Positions 15,693-24,165 of a stretch of DNA of 47,925 nt are shown in pieces. The number at the start of each line of letters is the position of its first letter. Within the stretch, counting starts at the first letter, position 1. The DNA is taken from assembly GCA_002729125.1 (NCBI GenBank), contig PBTQ01000078.1:1-47925 (forward strand), in the 5' to 3' direction. The DNA is from Acidimicrobiaceae bacterium. Lineage in GTDB: Bacteria > Actinomycetota > Acidimicrobiia > Acidimicrobiales > Aldehydirespiratoraceae. A program made the position numbers and the translations under genes. The notes under the pieces are model-generated. The model was not told the origin of the DNA. It was given only the letters and a program-made list of their open reading frames with translations, and did not search any database.

Positions 15693-16523
15693 ATGGCTCG
15701 CATTCTCATCACCGGATCCAACAGCGGCTTCGGGCTGCTCTCCGCACTCACGCTCGCCCGGCAGGGCCACGACGTGATCGCCACCATGCGCAACCCGGCC
15801 AAGTCGGACGCTCTCGACGACGCCGTCGCCGCCGGGGAAATCTCGGTCACCAAACGGACACTCGACGTGGCCGACCAAGCGTCGGTCGATGCGGCGTTGG
15901 CCGACGCGACCGACATTGACGTGTTGATCAACAACGCCGGCTACGAGGTGCAGTCGTCGGTCGAGCAGCTCACCGACGACCTGATGTACGGCCAACTAGA
16001 AACCAACGTGATGGGTCCGCTCCGGACGATGCGGGCCGTTCTGCCGTCATGGCGAGAACGCGGCAGCGGCGTCATCGTCAACGTCAGTTCGATCGCCGGA
16101 CGCGTCGGCACCCCACACAGCGGCGCCTACTCAGCGTCGAAATGGGCCCTGGAGGCAATGTCGGAATCGCTGCACTTCGAAGTGAGCCAGTTCGGAATCC
16201 GCGTACACCTCATCGAACCCGGCCGCTTCGACACCGGCTTTCGCGACAACATCGTCCGGCCTGCTGACTGGGAGGGCTCGATCTATCACCACCGTTTCGA
16301 GGCGTTCCGTCACGCCCTCGATGCGCTCGACACCGGAGGTGAAGGCTCCAAGCCGGATCCCCAGATCGTGGCCGATGCGATCGTACGAGCCGCAACCGAC
16401 CCGACCACCCCGCTGCGCACCCTGTGCGGCGCCGATGCCGAGTTGATCGCCGGGGTGAAAGGCTCGATGGAGTTTGAGGATTTCGAGGCGACCATGCGCA
16501 CGGCTCTCGACTGGCACGACTGA
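15693..16523 (+). CDS. Short-chain dehydrogenase/reductase (classical SDR)
   Basis: A 276-residue NAD(P)-dependent oxidoreductase with all classical SDR motifs: TGSNSGFG (7-14), NNAG (79-82), the catalytic Ser in NVSSIAG (about 132) and Y145-x3-K149 in YSASK. MRN in the second strand, rather than an acidic residue, suggests NADP preference. PGRFDTGF after the active site is typical of oxidoreductases annotated as 'SDR family, retinol-like'. The substrate is unknown. It stands alone; its stop lies 3 bp from the end of the convergent glycan operon. Confidence 0.88.
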   Translation: MARILITGSNSGFGLLSALTLARQGHDVIATMRNPAKSDALDDAVAAGEISVTKRTLDVADQASVDAALADATDIDVLINNAGYEVQSSVEQLTDDLMYGQLETNVMGPLRTMRAVLPSWRERGSGVIVNVSSIAGRVGTPHSGAYSASKWALEAMSESLHFEVSQFGIRVHLIEPGRFDTGFRDNIVRPADWEGSIYHHRFEAFRHALDALDTGGEGSKPDPQIVADAIVRAATDPTTPLRTLCGADAELIAGVKGSMEFEDFEATMRTALDWHD

Positions 16524-16526
16524 CGG

Positions 16527-17870
16527 TCAGGTCAGGGCCCGCTCTTCTCGGTCGGATGACGTCTCGGAATCCTCGGGATCGTCCCGCAACGCAAGCCACC
16601 CTCGCACCATCTGCTCGACAGCGACCGCAGCAAGGACCGCGATAGCTGGTTCGACCGATGCTCGATAGCGGTTCTGTGCGAACGTGATCGTGATCGTGAT
16701 GAAGATTGCAATCAGTGGCCCGATCAAGGGCAAAACGGGGATGCGCCGGCGGCGCATGATCACGACACCCGCCGCCGCCAACGCCATGAATACGTAGGAC
16801 GTGGACTGGGCAATTCGGGTGACCCAGAGGTCACGGCCCTCGAGATATGCGTCGACGTCGGACTGCTGCACCGGCTTCCACAACCCAAAGATGCGCAGCC
16901 ACCGCACCACGACAACCGTCGGCAGCCGAGTGATGTTCTCCTGGACGTACTCGACCGACTTCTCCATGAAGACCGCGGAACGCTCCGACTGGTCAGAGTT
17001 GTCGGGGGTCAGCCCCTCCTCGGCAAGGAACTCCTGCGGGCACGTGATGCTCCAGTAGCCGGTGAACTCGCCGTAGTAGGTCGCGTCACACGTCGAGGTG
17101 GCGAGAGTGACCTGATAGCCCTCGGAGAGATAGACGGGGTTCTCGAAACGGGAGAGGTTGAACGCCACCCAAGGCGCCAGTACGGCGGCGCTGGTCATGC
17201 CGGCGATCACCAAGGCGGAGAGGCGGGTCCGCCAATCCCACTGCTTCACAAGCAGGGTCATCGGGGTGATCACGAGCACACTCATGAGCAACAGCTCGGC
17301 CCGACTGAACGTGGCAAGCGACAGAGCCATCCCCATGAGCGCGGCCCCGCCGAAACTCGGGCGATTCCAGAAGCGGTAGACGACATAGATGGTCGTTGAG
17401 AGGAACAGCATCGCCAGGATCTCCGACAGAATCGTGCCGTCCCACGACCAGATGTTGGGGTAAACCGCCGAAAGGCCGCCTGCGGTCAGGCCCAACCAAG
17501 GTCCACCGAACTCACGTGCGGCGAGGGCGGTCATGATCACCATCGGAGTCGAGATGAAGATCGCCGTGAGGATCATGTGGGCGGTGGGCCCCGGCAGACC
17601 GATCCACGACCAGAACCCGAGAAAGAGGATGTAGAGCGGGGGATGATCCGCAGCTGGCGTTTTTGTGCCGTCGATGTTGTATTCGAGCGGGTTGACCCAG
17701 CCGACACCCTCGGCGAGCTGGCGACCGGACTCGTGGTAGAAGTACGCGTCGCCCCAGATGAAGATCCCGTCACGCCAGACAAGGATGAACACGATCCGCC
17801 AGATCAGCGAGAGCCCGGCGATCGCAAGCAATACCCTCCAGAACCGGCGGACCGTGATCGAGGACGTCAC
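16527..17870 (-). CDS. Glycosyltransferase family 39-type membrane protein (ArnT/PMT-like)
   Basis: A 447-residue polytopic membrane protein of the GT-C class. After the first helix it shows the catalytic-loop pattern WGDAYFYHESGRQLAEGVGW, with the acidic residue expected in the first periplasmic loop, then HPPLYILFLGFW and many hydrophobic helices. These enzymes transfer sugars from polyprenyl-phosphate donors to acceptors outside the membrane. The GTG start overlaps the stop of the DUF2304-like gene by 4 nt (GTGA), making it the last gene of a four-gene translationally coupled operon (20159 down to 16527). The donor could be made by the GT2 enzyme of the same operon. Confidence 0.82.
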   Translation of the reverse strand: MTSSITVRRFWRVLLAIAGLSLIWRIVFILVWRDGIFIWGDAYFYHESGRQLAEGVGWVNPLEYNIDGTKTPAADHPPLYILFLGFWSWIGLPGPTAHMILTAIFISTPMVIMTALAAREFGGPWLGLTAGGLSAVYPNIWSWDGTILSEILAMLFLSTTIYVVYRFWNRPSFGGAALMGMALSLATFSRAELLLMSVLVITPMTLLVKQWDWRTRLSALVIAGMTSAAVLAPWVAFNLSRFENPVYLSEGYQVTLATSTCDATYYGEFTGYWSITCPQEFLAEEGLTPDNSDQSERSAVFMEKSVEYVQENITRLPTVVVVRWLRIFGLWKPVQQSDVDAYLEGRDLWVTRIAQSTSYVFMALAAAGVVIMRRRRIPVLPLIGPLIAIFITITITFAQNRYRASVEPAIAVLAAVAVEQMVRGWLALRDDPEDSETSSDREERALT

Positions 17871-18238
17871 GTCTCACCCTCTCCGTCGTCGGCCCGCTCG
17901 GCATCGTCGAGGCGCGCGTTGAGCAAGGCAATCTCTTCGCCGAGGCGCCGGGTTCGGGACTCAAGTCGGCTGAGCTCCCACGAGTAGTGAATGACAATGC
18001 CCAACAACAGCAGGCTCGAAAGCGAGAAGAGCAGAGCCGGGGCGTAGTTGACGCCAAAAAACTTGCCGGCCTCGTCGACGATTGCCGGAAACACCGCCAA
18101 CGGGACGAGCGGCACCGTGATCACAAGCCACAGCAAGGCGTACTTCGACCGCAGCCGCCGGAGCCCCACCAGACGGACCACCCAGAAGGTGATACCGAGG
18201 GCCACCACGGCGAGCGTGATCTGGGCAGCAGCACTCAT
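17867..18238 (-). CDS. DUF2304-family small membrane protein
   Basis: A 123-residue protein with three hydrophobic helices, the LRRLRSKYALLWLVITVPLVPLAVFP signature of DUF2304 and a C-terminal charged coiled-coil-like tail (ELSRLESRTRRLGEEIALLNARLDDAE). The family is habitually encoded next to dolichol-phosphate-mannose-synthase-like GT2 enzymes, and that is the case here; a membrane-partner or flippase-assist role is inferred, not shown. It overlaps both neighbours by 4 nt (ATGA at 18235-18238, GTGA at 17867-17870). Confidence 0.85.
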   Translation of the reverse strand: MSAAAQITLAVVALGITFWVVRLVGLRRLRSKYALLWLVITVPLVPLAVFPAIVDEAGKFFGVNYAPALLFSLSSLLLLGIVIHYSWELSRLESRTRRLGEEIALLNARLDDAERADDGEGET

Positions 18239-18948
18239 GGGCGGCCTCCGTCCCGACGGCCGACGAGCACCCCGCCAGCGATCCCGACAAGAAGGCGCAG
18301 GAAATTGAAAGCGAGGCGGAATCGGCGAGCCGATGGCACGCCTCCCGCACGCTCCCGCATCGAGACCGGCACCTCCACCACCTCGTGGCCGGCGCGGCGA
18401 ACAAGGATGATCACCTCGACCGTGTCGGCCAGATACTCGACCGGGTACTCGCAAGCGAGATACTCCACGACCGGTCGGCTCATCGCCCGGAAACCCGACG
18501 TGGCGTCGGTCGCAGCAAAGCCGGTTGTCGTGCGCACCAACCGGTTCAGGATTCGCATCGCTCGACGGCGGGTAGCGCCGACGGCGTAGTCGCCGGCGTC
18601 GGCGGCGAAGCGGCTCCCGATCGCGAGACCGGCACCGGCATCGATTGCGGCAAGCAGCGCTGCAACGTCGGCCGGATCGTGCTGACCGTCAGCGTCGATG
18701 ATGACCACTGTCTCGGCACCGTGGTCGAGAGCCCACCGCAGGCCCGTCCGAACCGCGCCGCCCACCCCGAGATTGAAGGGCAGCCGGACACACGCAACGC
18801 CTGCATTCCGAGCGACTCCAGCAGTGCCATCTGAGGAGCCGTCGTCGACGACAACTGGGACGAGTCCGTCAATCTCCGCGATCTCGGCGAGCACATCGCC
18901 CAAGGGCGCCTCCTCGTTGAAGGCGGGGATGACTGCGACGGCGCTCAC
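18235..18948 (-). CDS. Glycosyltransferase family 2, DPM synthase-like
   Basis: A 237-residue GT-A fold enzyme with PAFNEE (8-13), DDGSSDGT (35-42) and the metal-binding DADGQHD (85-91), followed by GSRFAADAGDY and a C-terminal conserved arginine-rich region. It likely charges a polyprenyl phosphate with a sugar at the inner membrane face. The GTG at 18948 gives a 4-nt overlap with the upstream acyltransferase gene; an in-frame ATG at 18981 would overlap it by 37 nt, so I prefer the GTG. It probably feeds the GT39-type enzyme encoded two genes downstream. Confidence 0.87.
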   Translation of the reverse strand: MSAVAVIPAFNEEAPLGDVLAEIAEIDGLVPVVVDDGSSDGTAGVARNAGVACVRLPFNLGVGGAVRTGLRWALDHGAETVVIIDADGQHDPADVAALLAAIDAGAGLAIGSRFAADAGDYAVGATRRRAMRILNRLVRTTTGFAATDATSGFRAMSRPVVEYLACEYPVEYLADTVEVIILVRRAGHEVVEVPVSMRERAGGVPSARRFRLAFNFLRLLVGIAGGVLVGRRDGGRP

Positions 18949-20159
18949 GCGTCCGCCTTCGATCGGCGAGCGGCGAGCCACGCCTTCACCATGGCCGTCA
19001 GCGGCGCTTCGACCAGGCGGTGGCTGGCCGCTGCCGCTGCGATCGAACCAAGGGAACCGACAATCACCAACACGATGAAGTCACCCTCGAAGTCGCCCCA
19101 GCCAAACAGGTCGTGGGTCCAGTTCAGGAACGCCTGGTGCCAGAGATAGATGCCGTACGAGACCAGGCCCAGGTAGCCCAGCACGGGAGTCGACAACGTC
19201 TTCAGGATCCGCGACCGATCGTGAGGCCCGAACACGATCGGCAGGACGAGCGCAACACCGACGAGGAGGTAGATCGTCTGGCGGGCCAGCTCGAGACGTG
19301 GACTGGCAAGGAACAAGCCCCGCTCGAGCCCCAGTTGGGTCGACACGAACCAAAAGAGCACTACAGCGCTGGCGTACCAGAGCCACACGCGACGGGCGAT
19401 GCTCGCCATGTAATCCCGCACAAGCTGGCGATGACCAGCCCAGGCCGACACGATCGCCAGCGCCATGCCGGCGGCGAACACATCGAAGTAGGACGTGACC
19501 CACAACCGGGATGCGTTGCCCCACGAGTTATTTGGATACGGCGAGAGCTCGGCTGCAAGCAGCCGGAACACCACGCTGCCGAGCGCAAGAGCAACACACA
19601 CGCCGAGGAGGCGCTGAGCCTGTCGATTGATCGAGCGCCCCTCACTGAACCGACGAGCGGCCGCCGCAACCCAGGGCAACAAGAGATAGAAGCCCAACTC
19701 GGTCGCAAGGCTCCACGACTGTGTGAGCCCCGAGATCGCTCGACTCGGGTGGTACACGTGCACAAGGCCGAACGACGCAAGGAACCCGACGAAACCGAGG
19801 ACCGTCACAACACCGAGAGCAAGCTGGACCACCAAAGCGACCCAATAGCCCGGATAGATGCGCACGAGCCGGCGGATCCAGAACGGTCCCGTCGCCGGAG
19901 CGGGCCGACCTTCGAACTGGGCCGTCACGAACGGTCGGTAGAGCAGGAAGCCCGAAAGCACAAAGAAGATGGAGACGCCGATATCCATGCGGGTCAGCAA
20001 CAGCCCACCCAGGTCGGATCGGAACGTCAGACCACTCGAGAACCCAGCGTGATGAAAGACGATAAGAAAGGCGGCGATCGCCCGCAAACCGTCGAGGCCC
20101 GCGAACCAACCCAACGGGTGTGCGGACGAATCGGTCGGAGCTGGGGCGTAGGCCGTCAT
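18945..20159 (-). CDS. Acyltransferase family 3 (OafA/YrhL-type) membrane protein
   Basis: A 404-residue integral membrane acyltransferase that O-acylates surface sugars. The start GLDGLRAIAAFLIVFHHAGF contains the essential Arg and His pair of the Acyl_transf_3 domain, and GVSIFFVLSGFLLYRPF with a later GLVSYGIYLWHQAF complete the signature. About ten membrane helices fill the rest; there is no C-terminal SGNH domain. It is the first gene of the four-gene surface-glycan operon and is divergent from the MDR gene at 20238 across a 78-bp gap that should hold both promoters. Confidence 0.9.
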   Translation of the reverse strand: MTAYAPAPTDSSAHPLGWFAGLDGLRAIAAFLIVFHHAGFSSGLTFRSDLGGLLLTRMDIGVSIFFVLSGFLLYRPFVTAQFEGRPAPATGPFWIRRLVRIYPGYWVALVVQLALGVVTVLGFVGFLASFGLVHVYHPSRAISGLTQSWSLATELGFYLLLPWVAAAARRFSEGRSINRQAQRLLGVCVALALGSVVFRLLAAELSPYPNNSWGNASRLWVTSYFDVFAAGMALAIVSAWAGHRQLVRDYMASIARRVWLWYASAVVLFWFVSTQLGLERGLFLASPRLELARQTIYLLVGVALVLPIVFGPHDRSRILKTLSTPVLGYLGLVSYGIYLWHQAFLNWTHDLFGWGDFEGDFIVLVIVGSLGSIAAAAASHRLVEAPLTAMVKAWLAARRSKADA

Positions 20160-20237
20160 GGAGCACCCCGAGGCTACCGGCGGGGCTCACCGTGAGACGA
20201 GACCCGAGACCGTGTCCACATCTGCTTGAATCGGCCG

Positions 20238-21320
20238 ATGCCCGACGCCATTTCGAACACGATGGCCGCCGTCTACCTCACCGGGTACGGCGACGACGAC
20301 AAACTGCAGTACGTCACCGATGCCCCGGTGCCCGCCCCCGGTCCCCACGAAGTCCTGATCCGGGTGACCGCAGCCGGAGTCAACAACACCGACATCAACA
20401 CCCGCATTGGTTGGTACGCCCGCGAGATCACCACCGGCTCAACTGACACCGCAGGAGCGACCGACGAGCAGAGCGCAGCGAGCGGCTGGAACGGCGACAT
20501 CGATTTCCCTCGGATCCAAGGGGCCGACGCCTGCGGCCGCATCGTGGGTGTCGGCACGAATGTCGACCCGGCACGCATCGGCGAGCGAGTGCTCGTCGCC
20601 ACCCTTCAGGACGCCTACAGCGACATCGAGATGGGTTGCATCACGTGGGGCTCCGAAAGGGACGGCGGCTTCGCCCAGTACGCCGTCGCCCACGACACCG
20701 AGACGTTTGCGGTCGAGTGTGACTGGACCGACGTCGAGCTGGCGTCGATCCCCTGCGCCTACTCCACCGCCGAGGGGATGCTGCATCGCGTCGATCTCGG
20801 CGCCGAGCGGGTCCTGATTAGCGGGGCGTCGGGGGGTGTGGGTTCGGCCGCCGTGCAGCTCGCAAAGCGACGCGGGGCTGAAGTGATCGCCGTTGCGAGC
20901 ACGTCGAAAGCCGACGTCGTTCGAGAATTGGGCGCCGACGAGGTCGTCGATCGAGGTGCCGATCTGCTCGAACGATTCGGCCACAACAGTTTCGACGTGA
21001 TCGTCGACGTCGTCGCCGGCCCCTTCTTCGCCCAAGTGACCCAACTGCTGCGAACCGGTGGCCGCTACATCACCGCCGGCGCCATCGCCGGGCCAATCGT
21101 CGAACTCGACGTCCGCGACCTCTACCTCAAGGACCTGGCCCTCGAAGGCTCGACCTACCAGGATCCCGAGGTGTTCTCGAACCTCGTGGGCTACATCGAG
21201 CGGGGCGAAATCCGCCCCGTGGTCGCCGCCACCTATCCGCTGGCCGACATCGTCGAGGCGCAGCACGCCTTCCTCAACAAGGAATTCGTCGGCAAGATCG
21301 TGCTGGTGCATCCCGAGTGA
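20238..21320 (+). CDS. Zinc-independent MDR alcohol dehydrogenase/quinone oxidoreductase-like protein
   Basis: A 360-residue medium-chain dehydrogenase/reductase. The GroES-like domain carries VNNTDINTRIGWY and FPRIQGADACGRIVGVG. The cofactor domain has ISGASGGVGSAAVQLAK, and ITAGAIAGPIVELDVRDLYLKDLALEGSTYQDPEVF is typical of the 'alcohol dehydrogenase family' QOR-like branch. No four-Cys structural zinc cluster is visible. The start ATG at 20238 is chosen over TTG 20226. Its stop overlaps the P450 start (GTGA), so the two proteins are co-translated and may act on the same molecule. Confidence 0.85.
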   Translation: MPDAISNTMAAVYLTGYGDDDKLQYVTDAPVPAPGPHEVLIRVTAAGVNNTDINTRIGWYAREITTGSTDTAGATDEQSAASGWNGDIDFPRIQGADACGRIVGVGTNVDPARIGERVLVATLQDAYSDIEMGCITWGSERDGGFAQYAVAHDTETFAVECDWTDVELASIPCAYSTAEGMLHRVDLGAERVLISGASGGVGSAAVQLAKRRGAEVIAVASTSKADVVRELGADEVVDRGADLLERFGHNSFDVIVDVVAGPFFAQVTQLLRTGGRYITAGAIAGPIVELDVRDLYLKDLALEGSTYQDPEVFSNLVGYIERGEIRPVVAATYPLADIVEAQHAFLNKEFVGKIVLVHPE

Positions 21321-22462
21321 ACCATCGCACCGCAACGCTCGACGGCCTCACGACCGACCCTCACCCCGTCCTGGCGTCCGCCCGGACCGAAGCGCCGATC
21401 ACCTGGGTCCCCGCCCTCGAAGCCTGGGTGATCACCGGACGCCGCACCGCAGTCGAGGTCATGCGCGACCCGGAACGCTTCACGGTCGACGACCCCCGGT
21501 TCTCCACCGCCCAGGTCATCGGACCATCGATGCTCTCGACCGACGGTGAACGCCACGACCATCACCGATCACCCTTCACCGACTGGTTCTCCTCGCGAGA
21601 TCGACTCGACGAACACACCGCATGGATGCACACGTGTGCCCGAGAACTCGTGACGGGATTTGCGCCGGCAGGCGACGCCGAACTCCGCACGGAGCTGGCA
21701 GCACCGCTTGCCGCCCGCACCCTCGCTCACCTGTTGGGGCTCGATCCGCCCGGCGCCGAGCAACTCCTCCTCTGGTATCGGGACATCGTCGACGCCGTGC
21801 AGCAGATCTCTGCCGGCAATGACCCTGGCGACAACGGCACCCGGGCATTCGGCGATCTGCGGAGGGCCGTGCTGGCAGCGACCGACGACGGTCGAGCCGC
21901 CGCCCTGCTCGACGCCCGTTCATCGCTTTCCGACGACGACCTTGCCGCCAACGCCGCCGTCATCCTCTTCGGAGGCATCGAAACCTCAGAGGGGGCGACC
22001 GCCAACGCCTTCTCCCACTTGCTGACTGAGCCCGAGCACTGGGCGGCGCTGAGGACCGACCGCTCACTCATCCCCGCAGCCGTCGAGGAATCCCTACGGC
22101 TCGAACCAGCCGCATCAAACGTCGACCGATACGCCACCGTCGACGTCGACCTCTTCGACACATCGATCCGCGCCGGCGACTACGTGATCGTCTCGCTCGC
22201 CGGCGCCAACCGCGATCCGGACGTCTTCGACGAGCCCGACCGCTTCCGGCTCGACCGGCCAAACGTCCGTCAACACACGGCGTTCGCGCTTGGCCCCCAC
22301 GCCTGTCTGGGCATTCACATCGCCCGGGCCCAGACTGCAGCGGCGATCTCAGCCCTGCTCGAACTCGACGAGGTCACCCTCGATCCACGGCGGTCCCAGC
22401 CGCCACGCGGACTCGTCTTCCGCAAGCCGCCCGCTGTCACCGCCACATGGACACGTCCGTGA
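21317..22462 (+). CDS. Cytochrome P450
   Basis: A 381-residue soluble bacterial P450 monooxygenase. The haem-thiolate loop is FALGPHACLG with C330, the K-helix ExxR is E258-S-L-R261, and the I-helix oxygen-activation segment reads FGGIETSEG (218-226) in place of the common AGxxT. Length is at the short end for class I bacterial P450s. Redox partners (ferredoxin, ferredoxin reductase) are not in the window. GTG start by 4-nt overlap with the MDR gene; its end overlaps the PhnD-like gene by 16 nt. The substrate is unknown. Confidence 0.92.
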   Translation: MNHRTATLDGLTTDPHPVLASARTEAPITWVPALEAWVITGRRTAVEVMRDPERFTVDDPRFSTAQVIGPSMLSTDGERHDHHRSPFTDWFSSRDRLDEHTAWMHTCARELVTGFAPAGDAELRTELAAPLAARTLAHLLGLDPPGAEQLLLWYRDIVDAVQQISAGNDPGDNGTRAFGDLRRAVLAATDDGRAAALLDARSSLSDDDLAANAAVILFGGIETSEGATANAFSHLLTEPEHWAALRTDRSLIPAAVEESLRLEPAASNVDRYATVDVDLFDTSIRAGDYVIVSLAGANRDPDVFDEPDRFRLDRPNVRQHTAFALGPHACLGIHIARAQTAAAISALLELDEVTLDPRRSQPPRGLVFRKPPAVTATWTRP

Positions 22463-23253
22463 ACATCGCCACCCTGCCCATGTACGACTGGCCCGAAGTC
22501 GCGGCCGACGTCGATCGGCTCTGGGGGAGGATCGCCACTGCGCTGCGTGACCACGGCTTCGATCCACCGGCGGCACTCGACCGTTCGCGCTCCCTCGACG
22601 ACCGCTGGCTCGATCCTGATCTCCTCGTCGGGCAGACCTGTGGCCTCCCACTCGTGCTGCGACTCGAGTCCGAGGTCACCGTTATCGGCGCGTTTGGTCA
22701 CGGTCTTCCCGCCACCCAGCCCGGCGACTACCACTCTGTGGTGATCGTGCCGGACGACGACGATGCCCGTTCGATCGCCGACCTCACCGGGGCGACCGTG
22801 GCGGTCAATGGCACTGATTCGCAATCCGGTCACGGCGTCTGGCGCCACGAACTGGTCACCACGGGCATCGACCGGAGCCGGCTCGGCCCCACCGTCGACA
22901 CCGGATCACACCGGGCGTCGATCCACGCCGTCGCCGATGGCCGAGCCCGCACAGCGGCGATCGACGCCATCAGCTGGGAGCTCGCCGTCCGTCACGACCC
23001 TGCGGCGACACGCTGCCGCATCGCCTGGCGCACCGATCCGACGCCCGCCCTGCCGCTCATCACCACGCGTGCCAACCAGCCGCTGCTCGAGTCGATGCAG
23101 GCTGCTCTCACGGACGCAGCCGGCACCCTCCAGCCGACGACGGCCGACGCCCTCTTTGTCCACGGGTTCGTACCTCGACTCGACGACCACTACCAGGTCA
23201 TCGCCGATCGCTGGAACGCAGCCGAAACCGCCGGCGTCGGCCGTTTGTTGTAG
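22447..23253 (+). CDS. PhnD/SsuA-like periplasmic-binding-fold protein, no signal peptide
   Basis: A 268-residue protein resembling ABC-transporter substrate-binding proteins of the phosphate/phosphite/phosphonate (PhnD) type: IATLPMYDWPEVAADVDRLWGRIATALRDHGF at the start, then DLLVGQTCGLPLVLRL, the SVVIVPDDD strand and DLTGATVAVNGTDSQSGHGVWRHEL. It lacks a signal peptide or lipobox, and no permease or ATPase lies nearby. It may therefore be a cytoplasmic binding or sensing protein linked to the MDR-P450 pair, whose frame it overlaps by 16 nt. The ligand is unknown. Confidence 0.78.
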   Translation: MDTSVNIATLPMYDWPEVAADVDRLWGRIATALRDHGFDPPAALDRSRSLDDRWLDPDLLVGQTCGLPLVLRLESEVTVIGAFGHGLPATQPGDYHSVVIVPDDDDARSIADLTGATVAVNGTDSQSGHGVWRHELVTTGIDRSRLGPTVDTGSHRASIHAVADGRARTAAIDAISWELAVRHDPAATRCRIAWRTDPTPALPLITTRANQPLLESMQAALTDAAGTLQPTTADALFVHGFVPRLDDHYQVIADRWNAAETAGVGRLL

Positions 23254-23340
23254 CGATCACCACAGGAGCCTCGACGGCACGCACAGACGTTCCGCAGCAA
23301 GACCGACGTCATTCGCCGCAACCGACGGCACACTGACGCA

Positions 23341-24165
23341 GTGGGGGCACTACTCGGGCTGATCGCGGCCGTCTGCATCACGCTCACGGAATTCTTCTCG
23401 CGGCGCGTTTCCGACGAGATCGGACCACTTGCGTCGGCGGCCGCTGCAAGCCTCGCCGCCGCCGCGACCATCGTCCCGCTCGCCCTCTTCGTCGGCGGCG
23501 ACCCGACGAGACAGGACCTCGTGCTCGGCGCCTGCTCCGGCGTCGGCTTCGGCATCGGCATCGCCGCCTATCTGCTGGGCGTGCGGGTGAGTTCGTCGGC
23601 GGTGATCGGACCGACCGTCGCAGCCCTCGCCACCCTCATCCCCTTCCTCTACGCAGCCGTCGTCGAAGACCTTCCGCCCGTTCTCGCCTGGCTCGGTGCC
23701 GTCACCGTCGTGACCGGTCTTCTCTTCGTCACGATGGGCGGCGACGTCGCGAGCAATGTGCGGGGCGGCCTCCCGATCGGGATCGTGTCAGGCCTCGGCT
23801 ATGGCATCGGCACGGCGTTCCTCGTGGATGTGACCGACGATGCCGGCGTCTGGCCAGTCGCCAGCCAGCGGGGTATGGCCTTCATTACGATCATCGTGTG
23901 GGCGATGCTCAGAAAGCGGCCGCTCCTGCCACCGGTGCGGTTCGCGCCGCAGTCGACCGCTGCCGGCCTTTTCGGCGGCTTGAGCACTGCCTTGCTGCTG
24001 GCCGGCTTCACCTTCAACGCAGCGGCCACGTCGGTGACGGCATCACTGTTCCCGGCGACGAGTGTCGCCGCCGGCCGATTGTTCTTCGGCGACGCCGTCA
24101 ATCGCGCCCAGGTGACCGGCCTCGTGATCGTGATCATCGGCACGATCACCATCGTGATCGCCTGA
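23341..24165 (+). CDS. EamA/DMT-superfamily transporter
   Basis: A 274-residue polytopic membrane protein built of two five-helix halves, as in EamA drug/metabolite exporters: LLGLIAAVCITLTEFFSRRVSDEIGPL opens the first half and PIGIVSGLGYGIGTAFLVDV the second, ending SLFPATSVAAGRLFFGD and a long last helix. It starts with GTG at 23341 after an 87-bp gap without other features. Its stop abuts the stop of the convergent yqeC-like gene (24165/24166). The transported compound is unknown. Confidence 0.82.
   Translation: MGALLGLIAAVCITLTEFFSRRVSDEIGPLASAAAASLAAAATIVPLALFVGGDPTRQDLVLGACSGVGFGIGIAAYLLGVRVSSSAVIGPTVAALATLIPFLYAAVVEDLPPVLAWLGAVTVVTGLLFVTMGGDVASNVRGGLPIGIVSGLGYGIGTAFLVDVTDDAGVWPVASQRGMAFITIIVWAMLRKRPLLPPVRFAPQSTAAGLFGGLSTALLLAGFTFNAAATSVTASLFPATSVAAGRLFFGDAVNRAQVTGLVIVIIGTITIVIA

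Noticed and set aside
22447-23253. Phosphonate ABC importer
   Set aside because: No permease, no ATPase and no signal peptide; only the binding-protein fold is supported.
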